Assembly: GCA_004293165.1 (NCBI GenBank)
Contig: RDYL01000009.1
Coordinates: forward strand, 1 to 64,000
Direction of reading: 5' to 3'
DNA length: 64,000 bases
Origin: Flavobacteriia bacterium
GTDB taxonomy: Bacteria > Bacteroidota > Bacteroidia > Flavobacteriales > Flavobacteriaceae
The number at the start of each line of letters is the position of its first letter. Position 1 is the first letter of the stretch. This document shows, piece after piece, positions 35,138 to 43,655 of this stretch. The position numbers were made by a program, and so were the translations under genes. The notes below the pieces were generated by a model. The model saw only the letters and a list, made by a program, of their open reading frames with translations. It searched no databases and was not told the origin of the DNA.

Positions 35138-35153
35138 ACGAAAACGTTTTCGT
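35138..35153. promoter_or_regulatory. LacI-type operator ACGAAAACGTTTTCGT
   Basis: A perfect 16-base palindrome with the central CG typical of LacI/GalR operators, flanked by TTA/TAA. It stands upstream of the FucP-type transporter. No LacI-family gene is in the window, so the regulator is elsewhere. Confidence 0.72.
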
Positions 35154-35192
35154 GTTAATTAAAATATTATGGTACTAAATTCACATAAAAAA

Positions 35193-35212
35193 AACCCGAT
35201 TTTCATCGGGTT
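35193..35212 (-). terminator. Terminator of the dehydrogenase gene
   Basis: AACCCGAT / ATCGGGTT with a 4-base loop, followed on the minus strand by a run of eight T, 6 bases past the stop at 35218. Confidence 0.88.
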
Positions 35213-35217
35213 ATCAG

Positions 35218-36441
35218 TTATTTTGATGCTAAAGTTTCCTGTTTTTCATCAACATATTCTTGTAAATAAGCAAATCGTGGCGTTAATTTTCCGTCCTCTG
35301 TCATTTTTGCTCTTCCTAAGATGCCATCTTTATCACCATTAAAAAAAGCGGGAATAACATACTTCATAAACATTTCACCAAATCCCTCACTGGCATCTTT
35401 GGGTAATTCACAAGGTAAATTATCAACTGACATCACCATGATGGATGCTGGATGAGTATACGGAACTTCTATATGTTCACTTGGCAAATAGCCAAAGAAC
35501 GGTTCTGCAATTGTAGATGCTTTTAGGGTACAAGCAATAGGACCATCAACATCACAAGAAATATCGGCTACAACTTGAATTTTATTATCGGCAGCCTGTA
35601 ACATTTCTCTTGTCAAGATATCTGGCGCTCCGTTACCGTGAAAATGCCCAGCCATAAATATATCAGCCACTTTAGAAAAACGACCAAAATCGGAAGTATA
35701 TTTATGTGGGTTTTTATAAAAATCAGATTTAGTTGAAATCGAACCATCAATACGCTTGTTGTAATCTAAAACATCAATTTGAGTATAAACAGGTTCTGAA
35801 TATTGTTTAGATAAAAAATCTTCAATAGCTACTTGCTTGATTTTCATGCCATCTATAATTTCTTTAGCCCCCATGCCAACCTTTCCATGACCTGTAAGTA
35901 CAATTTTAATATTAGGAAGTGTTTGTCTTTTTAAACGGGCAATTAATTCATCTTTACCCGTTAAGGTTTCGGCTTTTGCTAATGTAAATAAATCATATTT
36001 AATTCCGAAAGCTCTAAAACCGTTATATGCCCCAACAATTCCTGCATAACGACCAAAACCAATTAATCTTTTGTTATTAGCATCAACAATGGTTTCATGA
36101 TCGTACAATTCTATATTTTTATTCAGAATCGCTTGCAGTAATTTTCTATTGTAAGACTGCTTTTTTATGGTATGTGAAAAGAAAAAATACTTTTTATTAG
36201 GGATTAAAGCATCAACTGGAACTTCTTTTACTCCAAAAAGCACATCACAATCCGAAATATCTGCAGTTACTTCAATTCCCAAATCAGCATACTGTTCATC
36301 TGAAAACACTCTAATATCTGAAGTTTCAACTTTAATTTTAGCTTCTGAATGTTCTGACTGTAAACGAACTAATTCTTCTGGTGTAAAAACTACTCTTCTA
36401 TCAGGGGGATTTTTTCGTTCTTTAATTATACCGAATTTCAT
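35218..36441 (-). CDS. Saccharopine/alanine dehydrogenase-like oxidoreductase
   Basis: It has 407 residues. The N-terminal AlaDh_PNT-type domain starts MKFGIIKERKNPPDRRVVFTPEE and includes FFSHTIKKQSYNRKLL, where the Lys and His match the LYS1-type catalytic pair. The Rossmann region shows VLTGHGKVGMGAKEII (residues about 178-193), and VADISCDVDGPIACTL is conserved further on. Family reactions are NAD(P)-dependent amino-acid dehydrogenations. Bacteroidota homologues are usually annotated as saccharopine-dehydrogenase-like; the substrate here is uncertain. It is monocistronic, with its own terminator. Confidence 0.85.
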   Translation of the reverse strand: MKFGIIKERKNPPDRRVVFTPEELVRLQSEHSEAKIKVETSDIRVFSDEQYADLGIEVTADISDCDVLFGVKEVPVDALIPNKKYFFFSHTIKKQSYNRKLLQAILNKNIELYDHETIVDANNKRLIGFGRYAGIVGAYNGFRAFGIKYDLFTLAKAETLTGKDELIARLKRQTLPNIKIVLTGHGKVGMGAKEIIDGMKIKQVAIEDFLSKQYSEPVYTQIDVLDYNKRIDGSISTKSDFYKNPHKYTSDFGRFSKVADIFMAGHFHGNGAPDILTREMLQAADNKIQVVADISCDVDGPIACTLKASTIAEPFFGYLPSEHIEVPYTHPASIMVMSVDNLPCELPKDASEGFGEMFMKYVIPAFFNGDKDGILGRAKMTEDGKLTPRFAYLQEYVDEKQETLASK

Positions 36442-36611
36442 ATTTTATATATATTATAACCAAACGTTGTATTTATGTTACAAATATAACATTTTACTAG
36501 TCTTTATACAAACACTTTTTTTATTGAAAAAATGATAGTACTTTTGGTTCACTTTTTGATTACAAAGTAAGGTCTACATTCTAAAAAATGCGACTGAACA
36601 CTAAAAAAAAT

Positions 36612-37009
36612 GGGGTCGACTGGTTTTGACAGCGAGTGGAATTGATTAGTAAGCACGTCGAGCATTGTATGTTTAGCTCGTAAATCCAAATGTACAAACC
36701 TATAAACGGCGAAAATAATTACGCTTTAGCTGCTTAATCTGAATTATAGTAAGATTTGCCAAGTTCCTACTAGGTAGGAAAGCTGGATTCTCCTCAAAAG
36801 CCTTGGTTTATGGCGGTTGGTTTAGGAGAACCGTAAATGTAAACCTAGGAACGGTAATGTTTTAAATCCGTTCTGACACTGATAAAGCTAAGCAAAGAGT
36901 GGCGGTTTCTAGCCTTGCTCTTTGTCGAAAATCCAAGAAGAAACTAAGCGTGTAGAAAGCTATTTGATTGCTTGTTTGGACGAGAGTTCGATTCTCTCCG
37001 ACTCCACTA
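36612..37009 (+). ncRNA. ssrA: tmRNA (ssrA)
   Basis: The 5' end GGGGTCGACTGG and the 3' end CGACTCC pair as a tRNA-like acceptor, with one G-U pair. The T-arm near the 3' end reads GAGAGTTCGATTCTC. The tag frame at 36708-36737 encodes GENNYALAA and a TAA stop, the flavobacterial tag type. CCA is not encoded (ACTA follows the acceptor), as is usual in this phylum. The RNA rescues stalled ribosomes with SmpB. The 3' end is a common integration site, and an integrase gene starts 250 bases downstream. Confidence 0.95.
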
Positions 37010-37029
37010 AAACAAATTCAAAACAGACT

Positions 37030-37063
37030 AAAAGCCTGTAAATCGTATGATTTACAGGCTTTT
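37030..37063. terminator. Terminator after ssrA
   Basis: A 15-base perfect stem (AAAAGCCTGTAAATC / GATTTACAGGCTTTT) with a GTAT loop ends in a T-rich stretch, 20 bases past the tmRNA 3' end. Confidence 0.88.
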
Positions 37064-37119
37064 ATCTTTTATCTACTATTCAAATTATCTATTAAATCCC
37101 AAACAATTGAAACAAAAAT

Positions 37120-37154
37120 CGGTTACCCGAAAAAAATCAAAATTAGGGTAACCG
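37120..37154. repeat. CGGTTACCC inverted repeat near the integrase
   Basis: CGGTTACCC (37120-37128) and GGGTAACCG (37146-37154) are perfect 9-base inverted copies separated by 17 bases. A further GGTTACC lies at 37244-37250, just before the integrase start. Their place between ssrA and the integrase suggests arm-type integrase sites or an integrase operator. Confidence 0.55.
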
Positions 37155-37255
37155 AATTTCTTGTAAAGTCAATGACAGCAAGCAGTTCAAAAGATGAACA
37201 TCTTGACAAAAAGAGCTAAAATAATTAATTTGAAAAACGAAAAGGTTACCACAAA

Positions 37256-38494
37256 ATGAAACACAAAATGTCCATACTTTTCTACTTGAAAAGTGCAAAA
37301 GCGTCAAAAAAAGGCTTATACCCTATTTATCAAAGAATCACCATTAATGGAATTCGTATCGAACTCAGTACTTCAAAATTTGTAGATAAAGCAAAATGGA
37401 ACAAAGAAGCAGGCAGAATAAAAGGAAATTCAGAAGAAGCCCGACTAATTAATAGCTATCTAGATATCCTTAAAAATAAAGCATACGAAACCGAAAAGTG
37501 GATGGTGAATAATGATGAAGAAATTAATGCCCAAACGTTTAAAAATAAACTATTAGGCATCGAAGAAAACCAACGAAAACTACTTATCATTTTTGAAGAT
37601 CATAACAAAAGAATGAGAGAACTTGTAGGAAAAGAATTTTCCAATAACACATTCAAAAAGTATGAAACCACATTAAGCCATACCAAAGAATTTCTAAAAC
37701 ACCAATACAAGATAAATGACATTTCCATTAAAAGAGTAGACATTGCCTTTATTAACGACTTTGATTTCTATTTGAGAAACACCAAAAACTGCAATAACAA
37801 TTCAACTATAAAATACATTCGAAATTTTGGTAAAATTGTAAAGCAATGTTATGTAAATGGATGGTTAGAAAAAGATCCATTCTTAAATTACAAAGGAAAA
37901 GTAAAAGAAGTGGAGAGAACGTATTTAACTGAATTAGAAATTGAAGTATTGATTAATAAAAATTTTAAAATCAATAGATTAGAACTAGTAAGAGATATCT
38001 TTTTATTTTCATGCTTTACTGGTTTGGCTTACATTGATGTACACAACCTAACCAAATCAAATATCATTGTTGGTATAGATGGCGAAAAATGGATTTCAAC
38101 GCACAGACAGAAAACAGATAGTGCCTCTAAAATTCCAATCCTACCCGTAACCCAAATGATAATTGATAAATATGAAAACCATCCAATAAGCAACAATGAA
38201 GACAAGCTCCTTCCTATTCTATCCAACCAAAAAATGAATGCTTATTTAAAAGAAATAGCAGCTATTTGTGAAATAGAAAAAGAACTAACCTTTCATATTG
38301 CCAGACATACTTTCGCTACTACCGTAACCCTTACTAACGGCGTTCCAATTGAAAGCGTGAGCAAAATGCTAGGACACAAGAATTTGAGAACTACACAACA
38401 CTATGCGAAAGTCCTGGATAGAAAAGTAAGTGAAGACATGAAACTTTTAAAAGATAAGTTCTCACACCTCTCTACACTTTCTAAAACTTCATAA
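37256..38494 (+). CDS. Tyrosine recombinase, CTnDOT/Bacteroidota integrase type
   Basis: It has 412 residues: an arm-binding domain (1-90, YLKSAKASKKGLYPIYQRIT), a SAM-like core-binding domain (about 110-210), and a catalytic domain. In the latter, FSCFTGLAYIDVHNL occupies the Arg-I position but has Ala where the usual Arg stands, as in IntDOT-type enzymes. HIARHTFATTV, LGHKNLRTTQHY and the tyrosine in QHYAKVL are intact, as is Lys in RQKTDSASK. It cuts and joins DNA for integration. The position directly behind ssrA marks the left end of an integrated element whose cargo extends rightwards. Confidence 0.92.
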   Translation: MKHKMSILFYLKSAKASKKGLYPIYQRITINGIRIELSTSKFVDKAKWNKEAGRIKGNSEEARLINSYLDILKNKAYETEKWMVNNDEEINAQTFKNKLLGIEENQRKLLIIFEDHNKRMRELVGKEFSNNTFKKYETTLSHTKEFLKHQYKINDISIKRVDIAFINDFDFYLRNTKNCNNNSTIKYIRNFGKIVKQCYVNGWLEKDPFLNYKGKVKEVERTYLTELEIEVLINKNFKINRLELVRDIFLFSCFTGLAYIDVHNLTKSNIIVGIDGEKWISTHRQKTDSASKIPILPVTQMIIDKYENHPISNNEDKLLPILSNQKMNAYLKEIAAICEIEKELTFHIARHTFATTVTLTNGVPIESVSKMLGHKNLRTTQHYAKVLDRKVSEDMKLLKDKFSHLSTLSKTS

Positions 38495-38519
38495 AGAGTG
38501 TTTCTTTAGTTATACAAAT

Positions 38520-38537
38520 ACGTAAAAATACGTATTT
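38520..38537 (+). promoter_or_regulatory. ACGTAAAAATACGTATTT motif, copy 1
   Basis: An 18-base motif, partly palindromic (ACGTA..TACGT), lies 126 bases before the DUF4297 gene. Near-identical copies are at 42878, 46820 (minus) and 46881. See findings. Confidence 0.55.
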
Positions 38538-38663
38538 TATTTAGTTGCTTTACTATATAAATTGCAAAGTGTTACAACTATTTAGTGATATTTACTAGTT
38601 GGCAGAAACCTAAATAGTAAGCAAGCAATAATAACGAAAATACACTTCAGTAAAGACAGGAAA

Positions 38664-39893
38664 ATGACAACAAGAGCCGCAGATGCTACGATAAAAGGAT
38701 ACTATTATCAATTTGACACAACAATATTGAAATTACTGGAACTGACATCAGACACAGATTCAATTACAATTGAAGGCATTGAAGATATTGACATTAATAC
38801 CGCTACAGATTCAACAACAATTCAATGTAAATACCTTTCAAAACTAAGATTTACAAATTCGGCAGTTAGAGAACCAATTATTTTAATGCTTGACCACTTT
38901 GTTGCTAATCCTACTAATCAACTTAATTACGTTTTGTATGCGCACTTTGAAAACGAAAAACAAGGTAATGAACCCAAAATAGATATTGTAAAACTCAAAG
39001 AAATTTTAACCTACACGCAAGACAAAGTAGTAAAACAACATCACATAGATAAAAAGATAACAGACACGCAACTGGATGCATTTTTAAAAAAGTTCGATTT
39101 TGTTTTTGGTAAAGAATTTAGTATTCAACAAAATGAAGTGCTTCAAAAACTAAAAACACAATTCTCTTGTAGTTCAGATTTTGAAGCTGATACATTATAC
39201 TATAACAACGCTTTGCGTATTGTAATAGATAAAGCAATTAAGAAACAAAAAAAACAAAGAGAAATTACAAAGAGAAATTTCATAAAAGGAATTGATACTA
39301 AGAAAAGTTTATTCAATGAATGGTTTATTAAGTTACGTTCAAAAAAAGAATATATTAAAACAATTTCACAAAACCTAAAATCAACAAGAGCATTAGAAGC
39401 ATCGCGGGCAAAAATAGTTTTTATTGGAAAGGAAATTATTGAAGCAAACAATATCGAACTTCCCATCGAAACATTTGTTGAAAATCTTATTACCAAATAC
39501 TATAAATTAAGCTCAGCATTACGTGACGCAAAGCCGATAACAATAATTCTTGAATGTGATGAAAGTACTTTAAAAGAAATAAAACGCAAGCTGATAAATA
39601 GTTGTATTGTATTTAATGATGGATTTGAACATATTCATTTTTCCTCATTAATTTTCAATGCTAAACCTATCATAACAAAATCAAGTAATGGAACTAAAAT
39701 TATTAACTCATCATATTTGATTAAACTAATTTCAAAAAATACACTTGACAGTAACCTTGCAGATATTGAGGCTCCAACTGTATTTATATCTTTTTCTAAA
39801 AACGATGTGTCCAAGCAATTTACTACAAGGCAATTTTTTGACTTTAAGTATTGCGAAACATTAAAAGACATTTTTCAAGTATTAACTAAATAA
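38664..39893 (+). CDS. DUF4297/Cap4-type nuclease of a HerA defence pair
   Basis: It has 409 residues. The N-terminal domain fits the PD-(D/E)XK nucleases of DUF4297 and Cap4: GYYYQFDTTILKLLEL (about 12-27), then E37/E40/D41 in TIEGIEDIDI, then the catalytic Q54-C-K56 in TTIQCKYLSK. The rest is helical and ends in a strand-rich part. Known biology: DUF4297 proteins paired with HerA form an abortive-type anti-phage system that degrades DNA. The HerA gene starts 7 bases downstream. The C-terminal half probably assembles with HerA. Confidence 0.85.
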   Translation: MTTRAADATIKGYYYQFDTTILKLLELTSDTDSITIEGIEDIDINTATDSTTIQCKYLSKLRFTNSAVREPIILMLDHFVANPTNQLNYVLYAHFENEKQGNEPKIDIVKLKEILTYTQDKVVKQHHIDKKITDTQLDAFLKKFDFVFGKEFSIQQNEVLQKLKTQFSCSSDFEADTLYYNNALRIVIDKAIKKQKKQREITKRNFIKGIDTKKSLFNEWFIKLRSKKEYIKTISQNLKSTRALEASRAKIVFIGKEIIEANNIELPIETFVENLITKYYKLSSALRDAKPITIILECDESTLKEIKRKLINSCIVFNDGFEHIHFSSLIFNAKPIITKSSNGTKIINSSYLIKLISKNTLDSNLADIEAPTVFISFSKNDVSKQFTTRQFFDFKYCETLKDIFQVLTK

Positions 39894-39900
39894 ATAAGTT

Positions 39901-41640
39901 ATGTCAGATAACACAAGCGATATATTCAAGGTTTTAACAGTTGCACCAAATCTTATCCAAATTGAGGTTATTGATGCTGAAAAGTTTAAAGCTGACACAT
40001 CTGATTTTACAATTGGGAGTTATCTTAAAATTTCAGATGATTCAAATACATCAATCATAGCATTGGTTCAAAGTTTTAAAATCAAAGAAACTAATGTTGG
40101 GGGAGAAACTCAAGTTACTCAACCAACGTTTATTCTAGATGCTCAACCTATTGGATTTTTAGATGCAGATGGAAAATTTAAACGTGGCGGGCAACAAATA
40201 GCAATACCACCTAATCAAGTTTCCATTGCGGATAGCTCAGTTTTGAAAAGCATTTACGAATCAACAAATGAAGAAAAGCGATTTGTATTCTCATCCTTAT
40301 CTCAAAACAATAGTATAGATATTGCTGTTGACGGTGATAAATTTTTCAGTAAGCACATTGCAGTTGTTGGTTCCACTGGTTCAGGTAAATCTGGCACTGT
40401 CGCCAAAATTTTACAAGAAGGTATCAAACCTAATAACGAACAATCAAAAAATAGTGTTATAAATAACTCACATATCATTCTTTTTGATTTACATGGTGAA
40501 TATTCGCCAGCATTCCCAAAATCTAAAAAACTTGACATAAATAATTTAATTCTTCCGTATTGGTTGATGAATTCTGAGGAATTAGAAGAGATGTTTATCG
40601 AAAGTTCAGAAAGCAATTCACACAATCAAATCTCACAGTTTAAGAGTGCTGTAACATTGAATAAAAAACGTCATAATTCAATACTAACAAAAGTAAATTA
40701 TGATACTCCAGTTTACTTTAGCATTGATGAAGTTTACCGCTACCTTTCGAATCACAATAATGCTACAAAAGATGCCAAAACAGGAGAACTAAAAATAAAG
40801 GTAAAAATTTCCGGTGTGGCAGACGAGTTTCAACTATTTGAAACAATAGAGTTTGAAGATAAAGTATCAGGAAAAATAAATTCTGGTCCATACGCAGGTG
40901 AGTTTGACAGATTTGTACCGAGATTAGAAACTAAATTGAATGACGAGAGATTGGGATTTCTTTTAAGAAGAAAGAAAACTTCAGGAGATGAATATAAAAC
41001 GGAAGACCTTTCAGATATTTTAAAACAGTTTATTGGTTACGAAACAAACAAGAACAATATAACTATTATTGACCTCAGTGGAATTCCATTTGAAGTTTTA
41101 AGCCTTGTTGTATCTTTGATTAGTCGTTTAGTTTTTGACTTCTGTTTTTATTATAAGAGTATCAAAGTTGACAAGGAAGTTCCATTTTTATTGGTTTTAG
41201 AAGAAGCGCACAATTACATTCCACAGAGTCAAGGTGCAAAATATCATTCCGTAAAAAAATCAATTGAAAGAATTGCAAAAGAAGGAAGGAAATACGGACT
41301 ATCTTTAATGATTGTAAGCCAAAGACCATCAGAAATATCCGAAACTATTTTTTCCCAATGTAATAATTTTGTTGCAATGCGACTGACAAATCCAACAGAC
41401 CAACAATATGTTAAACGACTAATGCCAGATAGTGTAAGTGCCATCACAGACACTTTACCAATTCTTGAAAGACAAGAAGCATTAATTCTTGGCGACAGTA
41501 TTCCAATTCCAACTATTGTAAAAATTAAAGAGTTGACAGATAAGCCAGCTTCTAACGACATAGACTTTAGAACAGAATGGAAAAAAGATTGGGCAGACAT
41601 AGCATTTGAGGACTTAATGAAAAAATTGAAAAAAGAATAA
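39901..41640 (+). CDS. herA: HerA-type ATPase, defence partner of DUF4297
   Basis: It has 579 residues. A HAS-barrel-like N-terminus precedes an FtsK/HerA ATPase core: Walker A VGSTGSGKSGTV (about 155-166), Walker B PFLLVLEEAHNYIPQ (about 425-440), and sensor/arginine text IVSQRPSEIS. HerA forms hexameric rings that translocate DNA; in DUF4297-HerA and SIR2-HerA systems the ring activates the effector. The pair is likely translated together. Housekeeping HerA-NurA is an alternative, but the DUF4297 neighbour and island context favour defence. Confidence 0.88.
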   Translation: MSDNTSDIFKVLTVAPNLIQIEVIDAEKFKADTSDFTIGSYLKISDDSNTSIIALVQSFKIKETNVGGETQVTQPTFILDAQPIGFLDADGKFKRGGQQIAIPPNQVSIADSSVLKSIYESTNEEKRFVFSSLSQNNSIDIAVDGDKFFSKHIAVVGSTGSGKSGTVAKILQEGIKPNNEQSKNSVINNSHIILFDLHGEYSPAFPKSKKLDINNLILPYWLMNSEELEEMFIESSESNSHNQISQFKSAVTLNKKRHNSILTKVNYDTPVYFSIDEVYRYLSNHNNATKDAKTGELKIKVKISGVADEFQLFETIEFEDKVSGKINSGPYAGEFDRFVPRLETKLNDERLGFLLRRKKTSGDEYKTEDLSDILKQFIGYETNKNNITIIDLSGIPFEVLSLVVSLISRLVFDFCFYYKSIKVDKEVPFLLVLEEAHNYIPQSQGAKYHSVKKSIERIAKEGRKYGLSLMIVSQRPSEISETIFSQCNNFVAMRLTNPTDQQYVKRLMPDSVSAITDTLPILERQEALILGDSIPIPTIVKIKELTDKPASNDIDFRTEWKKDWADIAFEDLMKKLKKE

Positions 41641-41800
41641 AAAACAGCTTCCAACACAGTTTTTTTTACTTTAAGCAAAGTGACGAGTAAACTTAAGGAT
41701 TTGAGATTCAATTAAATATTTATGCTTTTTAACAGTTTCTGCTCCTAAATTCGATCGAACCTAAAGCCTGAGAACGTCAAACAATTAAAAATAACAATAA

Positions 41801-42613
41801 ATGGAAACAAATTACTCAGAAAGTCAATTGCAACAATTAGTAAATACAGAAATCACACTTAGAATTTTTCAGGGTCGTGGAATTGTTCCTGTGCCAATTA
41901 TGATTGACCTCATAGAAGAATTTGGGTTGGGTTGGGACACTGCATTTTATTTTCCTTGGTTAAATTTTCCACCTCACGATAGACATAGAGGTGGGAACTT
42001 TTTCATTCAATATAAACTATCTGACGAAATAACACGCAGTAATGGAAAACATTATAACAACTGGAATGAAACATACTTACGTTTTTTTATTCCTCACAGA
42101 GCTAATAGTAGACACATAGACTATCACCAATACGACAGACTTAAAGAATTAGCTAATCAAGGTTATTCTGTCTATTATACAACAAATCAAGTAATGAACT
42201 TTGATGAGTTAAAAACGCTTGCTTCTCAAATTAGGTTACTTGACCAAACTCCATTTCTAAATATCAATGACATTAATGCCTATCATAAAGAAGTAACATT
42301 TACAAGGAATTCAGATCATTTTTTACTTCATAGTGACATTGAAAAATCTAACAAAATGAATTGGAAAAATATATACAGAAACGAAAATAATAAATTTACT
42401 CTTAGAGAAACTATTGACTTTTTATCCAAAATATTGATTAACGAAGAAGAAACACGAAAGTCAAATGACAATCAAACTTCTTTTATTTATCAATACAATC
42501 GTATAAGTAATAGCGATGAAGGCTCAATTAAAATTATTAGACAGGCATATTTGGTGTCTTTTTATTTAAAACTATACTTAGACTTATATTGGTATTGGAT
42601 AGACCGAAAATAA
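41801..42613 (+). CDS. Hypothetical protein with QxK motif in the defence cluster
   Basis: It has 270 residues and no signal peptide or membrane helix. Residues 44-72 read GWDTAFYFPWL...NFFIQYKLSDE: a D followed by a Q-Y-K, the spacing of PD-(D/E)XK-like folds that use Gln in place of Glu. Next come YLRFFIPHR, DYHQYDRLKELANQGYSVYYTTNQ and a conserved His-containing FTRNSDHFLLH. I recall related unnamed bacterial proteins with the pattern FLQFKLSE...VYY. It lies 160 bases after the herA gene. It could be a third part of the system or an independent nuclease-like gene. Confidence 0.6.
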   Translation: METNYSESQLQQLVNTEITLRIFQGRGIVPVPIMIDLIEEFGLGWDTAFYFPWLNFPPHDRHRGGNFFIQYKLSDEITRSNGKHYNNWNETYLRFFIPHRANSRHIDYHQYDRLKELANQGYSVYYTTNQVMNFDELKTLASQIRLLDQTPFLNINDINAYHKEVTFTRNSDHFLLHSDIEKSNKMNWKNIYRNENNKFTLRETIDFLSKILINEEETRKSNDNQTSFIYQYNRISNSDEGSIKIIRQAYLVSFYLKLYLDLYWYWIDRK

Positions 42614-42677
42614 CTACTTCTATCAACCATTTCACTAAAATTTCACAAACCCTAAACACTAACCAAACAATCAACCA

Positions 42678-42815
42678 ATGGCAAAAAAAACAACAAGTGC
42701 TAAAGTAGCCTCAACAGCTTCAAAAGTACTCAAAGACGGAAGAACAAGTGCAGCAAGTAAATCTGTTGCCGGTAGTGCTTTATCACAACGCGAAAAAAGC
42801 AATAAAAAGAAATAA
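42678..42815 (+). CDS. Small basic Lys/Ser/Ala-rich protein
   Basis: The 45-residue protein begins MAKKTTSAKVASTASKVLKD and continues with SAASKSVAGSALSQRE and a KKK end. Short proteins with the K.AS.ASKVL and AGSALSQ pattern occur in many bacteria, often in mobile or accessory DNA; no function is known. It starts 64 bases after the gene at 41801 and is followed by a terminator at 42836, so it may be the last gene of the defence transcript. Confidence 0.7.
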   Translation: MAKKTTSAKVASTASKVLKDGRTSAASKSVAGSALSQREKSNKKK

Positions 42816-42835
42816 TTATTTAAAAAATCTCACCC

Positions 42836-42860
42836 AAAAAGACCTAGATGAGGTCTTTTT
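42836..42860 (+). terminator. Intrinsic terminator ending the defence cluster
   Basis: AAAAAGACCT / AGGTCTTTTT with a 5-base loop is a perfect 10-base stem ending in a T-run. Confidence 0.82.
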
Positions 42861-42877
42861 TTATTTCAAATAAATTT

Positions 42878-42895
42878 ACGTAAAAACACGTATTT
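42878..42895 (+). promoter_or_regulatory. ACGTAAAAACACGTATTT motif, copy 2
   Basis: It differs from the copy at 38520 by one base and lies 50 bases before the start at 42945. Confidence 0.55.
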
Positions 42896-42944
42896 ATTTA
42901 AAATTTCAACTTACTAAATTTATAAATAATTTAAAAACTAAAAT

Positions 42945-43649
42945 ATGAAACATTCACAAAATTTAGTAAATCCTTGCGAGTACATTGGAGATTTACACAA
43001 TCAAGGATTAGATTTCCTTGGAAAAAATTTATTATCATTTGAAAAAGTTCCTTTTAAAAATGAAATTTTAGTTAATATGGCTGTAGACTTCATTAGTAAT
43101 TCAAATTACTTTGGAAATATATCGACTAGTAATTTACAAATTGCTGGTTCATATGGCTTAAATTACTATTTTCTTGAAACATACCCAAATGATTTTACTC
43201 AAGAACAAAAAATCTACGCTGAAAAAGTTTTGTCAATTTTTGACAATATTAAATTTCCATTTGATCAAATAGAAAGTTTAAATAAACAGATTGAAATTCA
43301 AGTTGCTGAAGTTTTAAAATCTTCTTTAACTGAAGAAGAACAAATTCCAATTTTATCTAGTCTCGCTGTAGCAAAAAATAGCTTATACTATTGGGATGAA
43401 CAGTACATAAACAAAAATAGTTATTGGTCAAAAATTAAAGATTTGCAATCTAATCAAAATAACAATCTTAGACTAGATTGGCCAGATATTGACTGGGGTA
43501 AAGTAATTAAAGCAGATATTAAAGGAGCTTTAGGTGGTTTTATAAAAAGCTTATTTTTTGGTGGTGGAGCTATTGCAGGTGGAGTTACTGGCGCAATTTC
43601 AAGTTCAGCTGCGGAATTAATTGTGCAAATATATGATTATTACAACTAA
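42945..43649 (+). CDS. Hypothetical protein with Gly-rich bacteriocin-like C-terminus
   Basis: It has 234 residues. The body is helical and charged. The last 45 residues turn strongly hydrophobic and glycine-rich (ADIKGALGGFIKSLFFGGGA, then IAGGVTGAISSSAAELIVQI), like the membrane-active part of bacteriocins or of colicin-type pore proteins. There is no Sec signal. It is followed 6 bases later by an exported barrel protein, so the two are co-transcribed. Function is unknown; a membrane anchor or toxin is plausible. Confidence 0.65.
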   Translation: MKHSQNLVNPCEYIGDLHNQGLDFLGKNLLSFEKVPFKNEILVNMAVDFISNSNYFGNISTSNLQIAGSYGLNYYFLETYPNDFTQEQKIYAEKVLSIFDNIKFPFDQIESLNKQIEIQVAEVLKSSLTEEEQIPILSSLAVAKNSLYYWDEQYINKNSYWSKIKDLQSNQNNNLRLDWPDIDWGKVIKADIKGALGGFIKSLFFGGGAIAGGVTGAISSSAAELIVQIYDYYN

Positions 43650-43655
43650 ATTGAT

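Noticed and set aside
36539..36546. TACTTTTG as the ssrA promoter -7 box
   Set aside because: It matches TAnnTTTG, but no TTG lies at the expected distance and it is about 65 bases before the tmRNA 5' end.
39901..41640. Housekeeping HerA-NurA repair pair
   Set aside because: No NurA gene is adjacent; the partner has a DUF4297-type nuclease motif.
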